The position numbers were made by a program, and so were the translations under genes. From Chalara sp. BL73 (lineage: Eukaryota > Ascomycota > Leotiomycetes > Helotiales), in the NCBI GenBank assembly GCA_918026815.1, contig CAKJVC010000057.1, positions 124,001 to 188,000 of the forward strand: a DNA stretch of 64,000 bases, read 5' to 3'. How positions within the stretch are numbered: position 1 is the first letter of the stretch; every line of letters starts with the position of its first letter. Below are positions 35,011 to 46,446 of this stretch, one piece after another. The notes beneath the pieces were generated by a model. The model saw only the letters and a list, made by a program, of their open reading frames with translations, did no database searches and was not told the origin of the DNA.

Positions 35011-36717
35011 TTAACTTGCCTGAGTCCCCAAGACACCCTGACATTCTTGATATGCCGAAACCAAACAGTCCGCCGCCTATGAACGTCTGTTGATGCTCCA
35101 TGCTAGACAATGCTAGGGCTTATATGCTGTCACATATAATATCAGGTGTATTAATCAGATTGCAAAACAGCGGCCGTTTTTGCATGACATATGCGAAGAC
35201 TCTCACTGCATCAGGTCGATTTACTAACCAATGGCAGCGGAGGGGCAGATGACATATATATAAGTTACAACCATGTGTTGCTGTCTCCGACCTGGATGGG
35301 TTTATATGTGTCATGTAGCGTATCATGTGACCCATGCACGGAATAGGTTTGGTCTCAGTCTACCATGTGTATATAATACTCCTCTTCTTCTTTCTTAGAT
35401 GAATCAAGGTTTCTGACTTCAATGGTCTTCGTCGCTGCAAATAAATAATAGTAATTTTCGATGCCAGTAGATACCACGACTATTTTCCCTGGGATGCCAT
35501 CGCTGTAGAATTATAAAAGCCAGAGAGGTTACAAGCGATCAAAAGGGTCAACCATGTATTACTTATACCTGTGGTAACATTTTGATATTCCAAACAGCTA
35601 TAAGCCGGAAAGGAAAAAACCCAATGGTAACTCAAAAACATAACCATGTGCTTACCACAGGAAGTCCGTGCGACTTGGAATACCGTGAAAAGTGTAAGTA
35701 TGGCAATATTATCCGACCTTCCCCATACAGTCAACAATGGCTCAGTTGCCCCCTTTCAGCGACATGTCCACCTGATTGAGGAATAATACAGATGCCCCTT
35801 CGGATAATATGCGGGCCTACCCCCTCCGTGAAGTGCAGGCGGTGAGCGCCTGAGTCAGAAAAAACAGATAGATGTTTAAATTTGTACTTCCGGCGACTTT
35901 TTTACGTGCCGAAACCTAAAGCTTCGACAGAACCCTTATTGCCCCTCAGCGCATGACACCCTGGCACCTGACAATAGCTGTCTACTCCCCTCCCCTCGCT
36001 TGTTTGCTCACGACCTGCATAGTTTTCCTGGATCACCTGTATTGCCGCGGATACCGTGTGATGCATCTATCCATATAGTCTAGACCTCAATCATTCGCCC
36101 TTATGAAGCGTTCATTTCTGCTTTTCCTAGGTATGTCTAGTCAACGGTGGATATACACCTGTAAAGCTTGAGCTTGTCGATAAACAACTGAGGCTATTTC
36201 ATTAGTGTATGTAAAAAGAAATAATTGCAAGAGCCTTTAAAGCTCGCAAGCTGTATTTCTTGTACAGCAAGTTTAACACCAGGACATATTACCTTAAACT
36301 AGGCATTGAAGTGGAAAGTGGTGCCCACTAACTGTACTAGGCTTATGAAACCACAGTTCCAGATCGCAGAATACTGCTGAAGATTTATGTGGCACACGTT
36401 TTTTTGCAATAAAAGATTCGTCTCAGATAGCGACTTGCCAAACTTTACTAAACATTCAAACAACCAGAAAAGCAGGGTGATGCAGACAATTGTGGAATTT
36501 AGATAGAGTGTTTCGCATGCAGAAATGCTGGCCAAATATAGTCCTTTTTCTAGTGCAGCCTTTGCCGAGTTCATGCCTATGAGTACCAATTCGAGCCCCA
36601 AGCTGAACCATCATATTTCTGTCATAGACTCCCTCTCAATCTATCTACTGTATCGCAACCTAGGTTGAAGAACGCCATCTCATATTCACCTCATGAGCAT
36701 ATTCCGAAGAATCTATC
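35011..36717. other. Noncoding region with an LTR fragment
   Basis: 1.7 kb without a supported gene; frames at 35120-35335 and 36299-36601 (minus) are short and unrecognised. It contains the family-1 LTR fragment at 35899-35973. Confidence 0.45.
35899..35973 (+). repeat. LTR fragment, family 1, copy 2
   Basis: About 75 bp equal to the terminal part of the solo LTR at 5808-6005 read in reverse: TTACGTGCCGAAACCTAAAG, then AACCCTTATTGCCCCTC and the end CACCTGACA. The other half of the LTR is missing. Confidence 0.55.
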
Positions 36718-39287
36718 TCATCCGTCGGTCTTTGAGCGCAAAGCGATGTCGGATTTCTGAAGCGCATTCTTCAATCCATCCAGCCGCTCCTTTAGATCCC
36801 TCCGCGCAGCCCTGGTCTCATCATTTTCACCAACAAGTTCCCTGAGTTCGTCATCCTTCAATTTGAGAATCCAGTTCCGGTTGAATAGCCTTAGCGGTCC
36901 GTTTTTGCCTAGCAGATGCCTCTCAACAACTTGAATAATGATATTATCTACAAATCTTGGATATGCTACTTTCCAGTATGCAAGTAGCCAGTCATGTACC
37001 TCGTAGACTTTCTTGTTGTTGACGTAAAATTCCTCGCGAGCCGACACCTGGTCCACGGATGTTTTAGGGGAACCTGCCTCTGCTGCTGAGCCCTTTTTCT
37101 GTTGCGCTAGCTGCGCCTCCATTTGTCTTTCTATGCGAGGGCGCTGACACTGTGCGATGAAGATCTCAAGTTGGGGATTCCAGCTGTCAATGTAGTCACG
37201 ATCCGCAAGAATATTATGGAGTTCAGTCTTGGCGTCCTCAAATGCTTTCTTTTCCTGCTCTTCGAGCTTCTCGCGGATCTTTAGACGTAAGGCGTCATCT
37301 TTACATACAAACGCGAATAGATCGTCGTTGCAAGCTTTGATGGCGTCTTCGACCTGCTGGATATAGAAATATGTTTTCGTTTCCCAAGATTCGGTTTGCT
37401 GCTTCACGAGTGCCTTTTTGAGACTTTGAGGCGCATCGTGACGAGGTTCTGAGCCCCGGTGGGCGTCCCATGTGTTGTTGATCCAGGTCAAAATTCCAAT
37501 CTTGTCAGCCTCGTCATCGTGGTCGTTCACCTGCCAACCATACTTAAGCGCATTGTGCTGAATTTCAGATTCAAACCGATCATTGAATGTCTTAATATGA
37601 TATCTGAGACGAGACGGATGTTCTGGGTCGTCCACAAAACGATAGTCACCATTCAACGACCGTTCAACCTCTGTCTCATATATCGTTTGGATCGCCGACA
37701 AGTAGACTCTCTGATCCAGTGGCTCATCCCGAGGATCACCCATACTTTGGACCTTCATATTATATTCAATCTCAAGACTTCTCATTTTGCTTCTTAAGCG
37801 TGGAAAATTTTCTTTTACCCGTTTGTAGAGGTGGCCCTGGAGAGTACGCTTCAAACCCTGAATTCCCAATACCTTCGGGTCAATCGAATCCCAAGCAGGG
37901 AACTTCAAAGTGACCTCTTTCCATTTTCTGTTTCCAAAAAACTCATCTTCCTTCTTGTCTCGCTCTTCGAACAATTCCCCATCTTGGATTTCCTGAGAGC
38001 TGCGATTTCTGACAGCAAACCATCCAAGTTTGAGATGATATTCAGAATTGGGGCGATTTCGAAGAAGGTTGAATAACTACGATATGTAATGTTAGAATGA
38101 GGGAAGTCAGGATAGCATGTGTAACACGAACAGTTTCATAGTCCGCTTCCTGGGCTCGGTCAGTTTTAGTAATGACACCAATAGTTCGATCGAGTGCGCG
38201 TTCCTCCATGACCAAATTGAGCCACTTTTGGTTCGCCATTGCGTCAACTGCAGGCGAAATTGCACTATAATGAGGACGTAAGCTTATGACTATTGCAGGA
38301 AATTGGGCTGAGGGAGCAAGGAAAGGTGCGGGACGTACAGCACAATTGCCTCTTTGTTTTTGGTGTACTGGCGTGCCAATTCTATCGAGAGTTGGATGTC
38401 TTCTGCCGCTCCGCCTGCCCTTATGTCAGCTCGCTGCAAGTGAGTGACTCATCGCACCAAGAATGAGTATATGAAAAGTTCAAGCTGCAAAGAAGGCTTA
38501 CTGCTAACGAACCCAGGAATGTCGACGATACTGAAGTGAGCTTGGTTGGGTTTTTGTACAGTGATTTGTAATCTATGTTTTAGGAGCTGAGGTATTAGAG
38601 CTGGTCTCTGGTCCGTCGAGCTAATCCCATGCTTTACTTGCAACCCCTTGGAAGCTCTAGGTGGAAGCGGGTTGGTCGGCTTCATCTTGTCAAAGGCATC
38701 GTTGATGTCCTCCCTCAATTTCTGATACACATCAACCCACTGATTGGATTCGAAGGTTTTGGGCGGAAAAGGCGCAGCCTGAGATATACCGGAACCATCC
38801 ATCTTCACTTCAATCTTGTATCCAGGAATCTCAGAAGGGCCGCACCGGCGGATCGTGGTCTCTGTAACAAAACGGGTACAAAGACCATCGGCGACTGGGA
38901 ATGGGAGTCGAGTGAGGGCTTGGAGTACGGAAGACTTCCCAGTGCTTGTGGCGCCAATTACCACAATCTTGAATTTGTGTCAGTGAAAGCATAAAGCTTC
39001 ATATGCGCAATAAATACCTGGGGAATATAAAGCTCCTCGTTTCGGAGAGAATCAATTTGACGTATATCATCGACAAGGGCAAGCAGCTTCTCTCCATCGT
39101 CCCCCATCATTTTCCCGAGTTCGGCCTCATCTTTGATATTGCTGAACTCGGGTGATAATAATTTGCTTCTAGTGAACCAACTATTTGTCTTCTGTATACC
39201 TGGAGCTACGAAACCCGAGCCGGAATCTTTTTGGGAATTGCTCAAGTCTTTTAGTTGACTGCGCGTGCCATCTGAGTCGCCATTCAT
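36718..39287 (-). CDS. Dynamin-family GTPase (fungal Mx-like)
   Basis: Five exons: 39287-39018, 38967-38502, 38414-38339, 38264-38132 and 38076-36718; 767 aa. GTPase motifs: P-loop GATSTGKSS (residues 95-103; classical dynamins have GDQSSGKSS), the switch I block ADGLCTRFVTET with its essential Thr, DIPG for G3 (about residue 238), and TKTD for G4 (about residue 300). The stalk follows (YHLKLGWFAVRNRS) and a C-terminal GED-like helix (YWKVAYPRFVDNIIIQVVER). The N-terminal 90 residues are a Ser-rich extension with SDGTRSQLKDLSNSQKDSG. Such fungal proteins are uncharacterised relatives of dynamin/Mx and probably act on membranes. All five exons join in phase and no stop interrupts them, so the gene looks active. 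Confidence 0.9.
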
Positions 39288-40431
39288 GATTGTTTTATTG
39301 ACTTGTCTAGCAGTCGCTGTTTGAATAATTCTTGGAAAAGTGAAGAGAAAATCGAAATAAAGAAAACAAACTGGAGAAAGAATGGAAAGGAGCAAAAGAT
39401 TTTAGGGGTTAAGGTCAAATAACAATTGGAAGACACACCAGAGCATACACTAGCAAGGACCATGCTGCACCTAGCTACGTCTAAAAAGGTATGAAACTCC
39501 AACAGACAACCTGGCGGGGAAAGGAGGTGACTATCGCTCCGTGTCCAGGCTAGAACTTGGCATCTTATATCATACCCAGTACCTCAGGGCATCATTCAAA
39601 TGTTAGTATCAAAATTTTCGTCATTCTCCAGTCACAAGTTTAGCCTCTTCCTCTTTCCATTCTTCAAAGCTCGCTCAACCTGCTCTTCTCACCGTTAGTG
39701 GAAGGGAAAACTGCTTCGAGAAGATGCAGCTAGCATGGCTGAAGAAATCCTACTGTGATTTTAGCAATTTTAACCCAGCGAATCGACAGCCCCTGTATGT
39801 TGGTGGCACCGCCAGCGCGGCTCTCTGGTCCCACCTCAACACCCAATCTTCTAAACCTGTAGAACTTAAAACTAAGAATTTCAAACAGCTTTTGTTTCGT
39901 ACAGCATCTTCAAACAATCTCAATAAAGAATTTAGGACAACTCCTGAACTCGCGAACACAATCTCTTGAATTGAGGCAGAACGGCCTCCAGATTGGGCGA
40001 ATAAGAAAAGTGGATGCATCTACCCGTACCGTGCGGTTGCGTCCGTGCCCTGTGTGCTGGGCAACAAGTCTTGCGTCTTTTCGTGTCACACTTCATATTA
40101 AGCTAGTCCCAAAACAATCGGTGGCTGCTTATCGGGGACAAAGTACTTGGTGGCCTTGCATATTCTAAAAGGCGTACAGTTTATTTTACATTATATATAG
40201 ATATTATGTAAGGCAGTGCCCTTGAGGCTGCCAAGAGGCGGCAAGCTCTACGCATGCGGGAAGCTTTATATTACGCAATGGTTTCCCTTGTACTTAGAAC
40301 TCAATTCAACCCTTTTACCTGTATTGACCTACAGCTCTACGAGCTACAATACACTTTCTGCTTCGCTCTATTGAATTCACCTACACAACGCAACAATAGA
40401 GATGTATACAACGTACTCCATCACCACCCTG
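39288..40431. other. Intergenic, no gene seen
   Basis: 1.1 kb upstream of the dynamin gene. Short frames (39724-39969, 39971-40168) lack any domain signal. The right end merges into the repeat-rich segment. Confidence 0.45.
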
Positions 40432-41020
40432 GCCCCCCAAAACACACCAAAAATCACGATTTTGGCATTTTTATATTTCAACTACTACTTTACTTGACTC
40501 TATCAAACTTTAAAAATAACGATTCCACTGTAATTCTTATACACAAGTAAAGTTTGAGACTAATATGATTTATATTTATTTTGAAATATTCAAAAAACGA
40601 AACGTGACAGGCTGATAGTAACTTATTCAATTGACTATTACTGCTATATAACAAAGAGAATCAACATAAGGAGAGAAAGGGAGAATCCAAGGGAATACGG
40701 GTCCGCTAGTACGTAACGGGTCAGTGGCTCCACGGACGGTTCACGGGAGCTACGTGCTGCCATGTGTTTGTAACAAGAGCTGGCTCGTGCCAAAGGCACG
40801 TGCAGCCGAGTCACCCCGTCACACGTAAGTACCAAAAACATTTAGCGTGAAATGCTATATCTAATAAATATTTATAATACTAAACTGTTTAGAATTGAAA
40901 ATACTGCTTATTCGAATAATCGGAAACCCAAAATTTAAGTTTTGATTTATTAATATAAATAATAGTTGAAATATGAAATGCCAAAATCGTGATATTTGGT
41001 GTGTTTAGGGATGGTGCTAT
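40432..41020. repeat. Inverted-repeat element interrupted by another repeat
   Basis: The left arm (about 40432-40492) and right arm (about 40960-41020) are inverted copies; both contain CACGATTTTGGCATTT and ATATTTCAACTA. The roughly 480 bp between them hold repeat copy A (40603-40823) and AT-rich filler. It reads as a foldback element into which a later repeat was inserted. Confidence 0.55.
40603..40823 (+). repeat. Family-2 repeat, copy A (solo-LTR-like)
   Basis: 221 bp matching 43188-43397 in the same direction. It begins (C/T)GTGACAGGCTGATAGTAAC and ends CAGCCGAGTC...CGTCACA, so the tips form a short inverted repeat (TGTGAC.../...GTCACA), as in many LTRs. No coding sequence and no clear target-site duplication. 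Confidence 0.65.
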
Positions 41021-41929
41021 GACTACACCCATGGTGTACGTTAAGACTTCTGACTAAGCCCAACACGTACCCTACCAAGCCTGTAAAACACAGCTTGACT
41101 GGCTCTAGAACAGAGCGTGAGTCGTAACACAAACTTGCTTACAAGTATTTTCAGATCGATCGGCTCCGGAAGTGAACCGGCTCCGGAAGTTAACAGTGAG
41201 TACTACATTTGAAAGCAGAATCTAAGATTGGAATAGGAATCAGGGTCAAATAGCCCGCGATAATTCCGATAGGGATTCGTCGACTTGCAATGAGCCCTAT
41301 TCCGGATTCCGGTGATTCCTGGTTGGTTAACGCGGTTTGGCGGTTTCCTGATTCGGTACTGCGGGTCTGAGTTCTACTTACGCTATCGGGAAAGAACCGC
41401 TAGCTGACTGCAGATTTTAAGCTTTGAGGCGGAGCTGAGATGATGGTTCAGGAAAGAGCCGCCGGCCGATCGGAGATGCCGAGTCTTATGTCAGAACCAA
41501 AATTCAAAAACGAGAGTTCGGGAAAGAGAAATTGTGCAACGCCAGAAGATTGTGATCGTTTAACTGGTGATAAGGTTGCTAAGCGGAAAATATGGCGGAG
41601 TAAGTATGATAAAGAGTGCGTAGCCCTCGAATTAATGGGTTGGGTGGTGTGTGGCCGTCAAGGCTGGTCCCTGCGCGAGCCAGATATGCAAGACACCTTA
41701 GCCTTTTGTTTCTCATGATAGTGCAAGCAATAAAAGCTATGATTTCCTTATCCTCGAATGAATTGAACTTTGGATCTACGTTTTTGAATGTGAGTTCTCA
41801 CGAGGCACCGTCTTATGGTTTCATAAAAAGAGAGAGGTGCCTTTCAAAACAGCAGATTGCCAATCACACTTCCCGTCAAGCACCACAATAGCTCGAGCCA
41901 CCAAAGCTTACTTGCTTCACCGAAATAAA
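41021..41929. other. Noncoding, with a 17-bp tandem duplication
   Basis: A 17-bp unit CGGCTCCGGAAGT(G/T)AAC occurs twice in tandem at 41161-41194. A plus-strand frame at 41440-41718 (92 aa) has no recognised domain. No gene is supported. Confidence 0.45.
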
Positions 41930-42313
41930 TTAGACACTTAGATGCTCATGCAATATCATCCACCCCGTCTCCCGCCGCACAATGATATTGGTACCCCGCC
42001 CCTGGCCTGAGCGGAGTTCCCCTCCCACGATCCCAGTCCAGACGAACCGGTAGCAGCACGTAGCAACTTCGGCCGTTACCACGGGCCACTCGAGGTCCTG
42101 AACTTTATACACCTCGTCCACAATTTTCGCGAACGTCTTCTCAATTGCGGCCCGAATCTCTGTCGGACCTCGATACGAGCCATCCGAGAACCAGTACGTG
42201 GCATCTTCAGCTATAAATGGCATAACTTTGGAGATATCGTGGCTGTTACCAGCTTGCTCATAGGCTTCCATAAACGAGACTAGTTCTGACTCTAAAAGTG
42301 TTCGATTCTCCAT
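41930..42313 (-). CDS. SnoaL/DUF4440-like NTF2-fold protein
   Basis: A single exon of 127 aa. It starts MENRTLLESELVSFMEAYEQ, then AGNSHDISKVMPFIAEDATY WFSDGSYRG-type sequence, the usual start of the small alpha+beta barrel (helix, then FIAEDATYWFSDGSYRG), and ends GRGTNIIVRRETGWMILHEH LSV, the last strands of the fold. The protein is the normal length of one such domain. Members bind or convert small molecules, or serve as association domains; the ligand is unknown. It is intact although surrounded by repeats. Confidence 0.82.
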   Translation of the reverse strand: MENRTLLESELVSFMEAYEQAGNSHDISKVMPFIAEDATYWFSDGSYRGPTEIRAAIEKTFAKIVDEVYKVQDLEWPVVTAEVATCCYRFVWTGIVGGELRSGQGRGTNIIVRRETGWMILHEHLSV

Positions 42314-42991
42314 GACGCCAAAAATGCAGATATAGTTAGTCAGCTTTAAAATCCAGTTAGTTTAGTACATGTTATTTAACATTGATCTTACCTGCCAAGC
42401 ATTCAGAGTGATTTATCATGGCCTGAGTATGCCTCAAGGACCGAAACCGCGAACCGAGCCAACAACCTTCAACGACACAATATCGCCCAATCGCAGGCCT
42501 TTTGCTTGAGCACTTACTATCACTTATGTGTGTTTGTCCTTTCTAGATCCCGCGTCTGCCGGTACTGAAAATATTTCCGCTGACCACAAAAGGAAGAGGA
42601 GAAGACCGGCAATGATATTCCAAAAATGTCAAGCTGGCGGTCGCACTGACCTAAACCTAAAATGGCTGGGCGCTTGGCGCTAAGACAAATAACGTAATCC
42701 ATTTCAAGTATCATTCGAATCTGAACGGATGTTGAAGTGACCCAGGGAAAGCCTAATAGGAAAACTTCGGCAAAGTGGAAATAGCTATTACCACAGCGAA
42801 GGACAACGTTAACGTTTTACCACATTGTGCGCAGAAAGATTAAGGAATCCCTACAAAAAGGTCATCCGTGAAACGGCCGAATTATTATCGCGCCTTATGT
42901 GTCGTTCAACGCCGTCCTCATAACGTCATCTTTCCAAGTCCAATTGTATGAGGATGCCAAAGGATGCGGATAATAGTGAGGGTGCACATGT
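42314..42991. other. Intergenic, no gene seen
   Basis: About 680 bp between the SnoaL-like gene start and the LTR at 42992. It should hold the promoter of the former. No domain-bearing frame. Confidence 0.5.
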
Positions 42992-43181
42992 TGTAACATT
43001 TTGTAAAGTGTTGGAGTAGTGCAGCACAAATCAACTCATATTGATACGAAGACTAATCTCTACCCTTCCTAATACGTCCCGAGTCCCCTACTTATAACCC
43101 CCGAACCCCTGGCGACTCATTTCGTGCCGTACATACCGCGCTCCTCTCACCCCTTATCACGTGACAGTATGGCACCTGACA
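42992..43181 (+). repeat. Solo LTR, family 1, copy 3
   Basis: 190 bp beginning TGTAACATTTTGTAAAGTG and ending GGCACCTGACA, homologous over its length to the reverse of 5808-6005 (shared GGAGTAGTG, GACTAATC, CCCTTAT and CACCTGACA). A possible 5-bp repeat CATGT occurs at 42987-42991 and 43186-43190, but the second copy is 4 bp beyond the apparent end, so it is uncertain. Confidence 0.65.
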
Positions 43182-43187
43182 AATACA

Positions 43188-43397
43188 TGTGACAGGCTGA
43201 TAGTAACCTATTCAATTGACTATCACTGCTATATTACAAAAAGAATCAACATGAGCGGGGAAAAAGAGTCCGGGAGATATGGGTTTTATAGCTGGACCTG
43301 TAACAGGTCCGCTAGTATGTAACGGGGCTACGCGCTGTCACGTGTTTACAACGAGAGCTGGCTCGTGCCAAAGGCATGTGCAGCCGAGTCCGTCACA
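43188..43397 (+). repeat. Family-2 repeat, copy B (solo-LTR-like)
   Basis: 210 bp matching copy A at 40603-40823 in the same orientation. It starts TGTGACAGGCTGATAGTAAC and ends CAGCCGAGTCCGTCACA. It contains a small palindrome, GGACCTGTAACAGGTCC. It lies only 6 bp after the family-1 LTR. Confidence 0.65.
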
Positions 43398-44252
43398 AAA
43401 AGCTTGTAAATAGCTAGGGGAAGCGTTGCCAGGCTGTAATTAATGCCGGTGGAGTGCCTACAATACTAGAATCTATCCTTTCCTCTCGATTCTCTCGATC
43501 CCTTGAATCCTTGATTCCTATTGGCTATAGCACCTTGTACGTACCCTAGCTCATACGCTTGTATTTGGCCCTGGAAGTACCGAGTATTAGGGTGGGGATA
43601 GCACATCTTCTTGCCTAATATTTCGCATTCAAGGGTCAAATACATGGGTTAGAGCAAGGCTTCTACAAGGGTGATAGATTCATTTCATGGGTTAAGTATA
43701 TCAAGTCAGCTTTTTCTAGATCCTTGTTTTGTTGTACTTCCACTTCACCAGATTTATACAAGGAACATACAGAGGGCTTACTAGTCTGTTGCATTTGTTT
43801 TGTTCCACTGGGGGCTCTTATTTCTGGCTTAAACAAAAGAAAGCCCGGTACAGACCCATGATTGCAATATTAGGTGGGGGAGTAGTATTAAAGCAACAGC
43901 ACACAAAAACGCAGCATGCAGGGATCACAATTAAAATTACTCGTCCCAAGTACGAGTGCTACTTTTGTACAGGGCAAAGAGTTGTATGGGGAAAGTTTTA
44001 TTAAAAGTGAAGAATCACCAGTAATTATACAAGCGCAAACACCCCACATCCAATCTCGGGGACCAACCACGCTAACTAATTTCGCTACTGGCCTACCACT
44101 TGGTATCTTCAAAGTAGCCACTATTTAACACGGTTCCTTTCGTCCTTTTACGGACTTTGTACCGGTTGTAATATGCGCTCTTTAGGTAGCCCTGTCTTAA
44201 CTAAGTAAAGTTTATACAGTGCTACGAAAGCTATAACAAATAACCTTATTGA
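43398..44252. other. Noncoding region between repeats
   Basis: No supported gene. Frames at 43729-44004 and 43916-44128 are unrecognised. Confidence 0.45.
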
Positions 44253-44395
44253 GGGTGTAAAAAGTCTCGACACCCCCCCTTGGTTGCGCGGTTGCTTCAG
44301 GGGAATAAAAATGCGTACATTAAAAACAGCCGCCCTGAAACTGCGTATATACGGTCAGGCTAGCAACGGGGGGTGTCAAGACTGTTTGCGCACCC
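44253..44395. mobile_element. MITE-like element with about 30-bp terminal inverted repeats
   Basis: The 143-bp unit begins GGGTGTAAAAAGTCTCGACACC and ends with its near-perfect reverse complement (GGTGTCAAGACTGTTTGCGCACCC). The interior has a smaller inverted pair (CTTCAGGGG / CCCTGAAAC). It has no coding capacity. Target-site duplication is not clear. Size and ends fit a nonautonomous DNA transposon. Confidence 0.65.
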
Positions 44396-44772
44396 TACTG
44401 TGATGGTATTGCAGTATTCTTAACAGAAAAAGGCTGTATAATACGAGGGAAGAGGGAATTCTTCAAGAAGGGCACTGCCAAGCATCAAATGTGCACGGAT
44501 GTGGATGGTGGAATATCGCGGTCTAATGCACAAAACGGTCAACGCTTTGACAATGGCTGCGAAGCTCGGACTACAGGCATGGCATGGGAGCAAGAAGGGG
44601 AAAGATAGGGCTTCTTTTCCGTTCCACTTTATTAAGATCAATATAAGCTATTGTCCACCACGATGAATTTTTTCAGTCTCATCAACCTCCAGCGGCTGAC
44701 ATTCTTTCCAGTCTCTAATTTTTCACCAGTGACAGTCGTCACGTACATTCGTTCCAGAACACTCTTTTCAAA

Positions 44773-46446
44773 ATGAAGTCATTTACTTTACTTTCATTGT
44801 GCCTGCTTGCAGCAGGTGCCGTCTCAGCCGATATTCTCCCAGTCGAAGAAGAAGTTGTCACTGTCACCGTGTATTCTTGCGCCACTGAGACTCAAGCTCC
44901 CGTTTTAGCTGCAGATGTACAACCCTCCCGTGTATCTTTCTCTGCGTCTGCGACCACTTCACCTTCAGTAACTATTGATTCTTCCGCATCAGGCGCAAGT
45001 CTCGGGCCAGTCCCCAACCCCCATTGCGACAAGTCTAACTTAAATAACATCGCTCTCAAGAAGAATGTTACCCTTCTTTACGGATCATCGGACCCTACCA
45101 CGCCAGATACCAATGCTGAGATCAAGTTGGAGATGCGATGGTCTTCCGTGCTTCTCGAAGAAATTGCCTCTATCAAGGATGTTGTGTGCTCGGATTCTAG
45201 CGTCATTGTTACTTTCGCCGACCCAGCTGCCTTTGCTGTGTCAGTCTCCAAGTGGGACTTGCTTGAGCAGTTCATTCTTATCACAAACCACCTAGGCAAC
45301 TGTGACGTGGAGCTTGAGAGGGGTCTTTTTTTGGTTGACAGTGTTACCTTTGATGCTGCCGACCTGACCGTTACTGCCAAGTCGCAAAAGACGGACTTCC
45401 AGAGCTGTGCTGGTACGTCAACCCGTCCACAATCTTGGTATAATCGTACTTTCCATATTGATAATAGCCTTTTAGGATCCATGCAAATTGATTTCGGACA
45501 GGAGTCCTCTACCACTCCAAATAACTCCACCGGTCTTTACTCCAACTCCTCTGCGACAGCCATTGCCAAGCGCAATATCAATTGGGACCCAACATATAGC
45601 CTGAGTTTTAACAGGTCACTTGCTGCCAATACCGTCCTCGCCTCATATGACCCGTATGTTAAGGTTGTAGCCAACACTGCCTCTTTCGCCTCTGCTGCAA
45701 GCTTCAAGGGTCGTTTGAGCTACAACTTCTGGAAGGTTAAGGTCGAAGAGCTCTACTTCGACTTCAATCTCGGCTTTGACGCTAACCTGCGCCTAACTGG
45801 TGATGTCAACGCTGCCTACCAAGGCTCATTTACTTACGCTCCTGATGCGCTCAAGATCGCGCCAGTCAACATCCCCGGCATTATCGTGCTCGGCCCCTCT
45901 CTGAACTTGGCAATCGGCGTTCAAGTAATTGCCGTTGCTGATGTTACCGTCACCACACACACCCAAGCTACCCTTGTCAATGGTGTTGCACACGTCGATT
46001 TGTTGAAAAAAGCTAACACTTATACCTCAGGCTGGACCCCGGCCTATATTGCTGAAGCAACTGCCGATGCCGAGGCGGCTATCCAACTTAACCCCTTCAT
46101 TCAGCTTGGTGCTGAGCTTGCCGTCAATTTCCTCGGGGGCTTGCTGGATCTTAGCTCTGGCGTCAAGGCCAACGCTACTTTGACCAACCAGCTGACAATC
46201 TCCGCTGGTGCCGGCGCCGTGGCTGCTACTAATGGTACCAGTGTCAGTATCCCAACTGGCACACTCAATGGCGTTTGCCAAAACGGCGTGGAGTACAAAA
46301 GTGACTTCATTTTCACTGTAGTTGGCTATGTTACACAGTTTTACAGCGCTACTCTCTACACCGTCCAGTTGCCTGTTTTCGACAAGTGCTGGACCTGGGC
46401 TGGCGCTTCCAAGAGAGGATATACGGCCATTGATTTCCGTGCATAA
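44773..46446 (+). CDS. Large secreted protein, fungal DUF7029/DUF7223-like
   Basis: A single exon of 557 aa. The signal peptide MKSFTLLSLCLLAAGAVSA is followed by a Ser/Thr-rich stretch (SFSASATTSPSVTIDSSASG). The N-terminal domain (about 80-210) has strand-rich sequence with SSVIVTFADPAAFAVSVSKW and the second domain (about 265-440) has FKGRLSYNFWKVKVEELYFD, FDLNLGFDANLRLTGDVNAA-type repeats and IPGIIVLGPSLNLAIGVQVI. Several N-glycosylation sequons are present (NVT, NRT, NNST, NSS). The pairing resembles a widespread fungal secreted family I recall as DUF7029 plus DUF7223; the function is unknown. No membrane anchor or GPI signal is evident. The gene is intact. Confidence 0.8.
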   Translation: MKSFTLLSLCLLAAGAVSADILPVEEEVVTVTVYSCATETQAPVLAADVQPSRVSFSASATTSPSVTIDSSASGASLGPVPNPHCDKSNLNNIALKKNVTLLYGSSDPTTPDTNAEIKLEMRWSSVLLEEIASIKDVVCSDSSVIVTFADPAAFAVSVSKWDLLEQFILITNHLGNCDVELERGLFLVDSVTFDAADLTVTAKSQKTDFQSCAGTSTRPQSWYNRTFHIDNSLLGSMQIDFGQESSTTPNNSTGLYSNSSATAIAKRNINWDPTYSLSFNRSLAANTVLASYDPYVKVVANTASFASAASFKGRLSYNFWKVKVEELYFDFNLGFDANLRLTGDVNAAYQGSFTYAPDALKIAPVNIPGIIVLGPSLNLAIGVQVIAVADVTVTTHTQATLVNGVAHVDLLKKANTYTSGWTPAYIAEATADAEAAIQLNPFIQLGAELAVNFLGGLLDLSSGVKANATLTNQLTISAGAGAVAATNGTSVSIPTGTLNGVCQNGVEYKSDFIFTVVGYVTQFYSATLYTVQLPVFDKCWTWAGASKRGYTAIDFRA

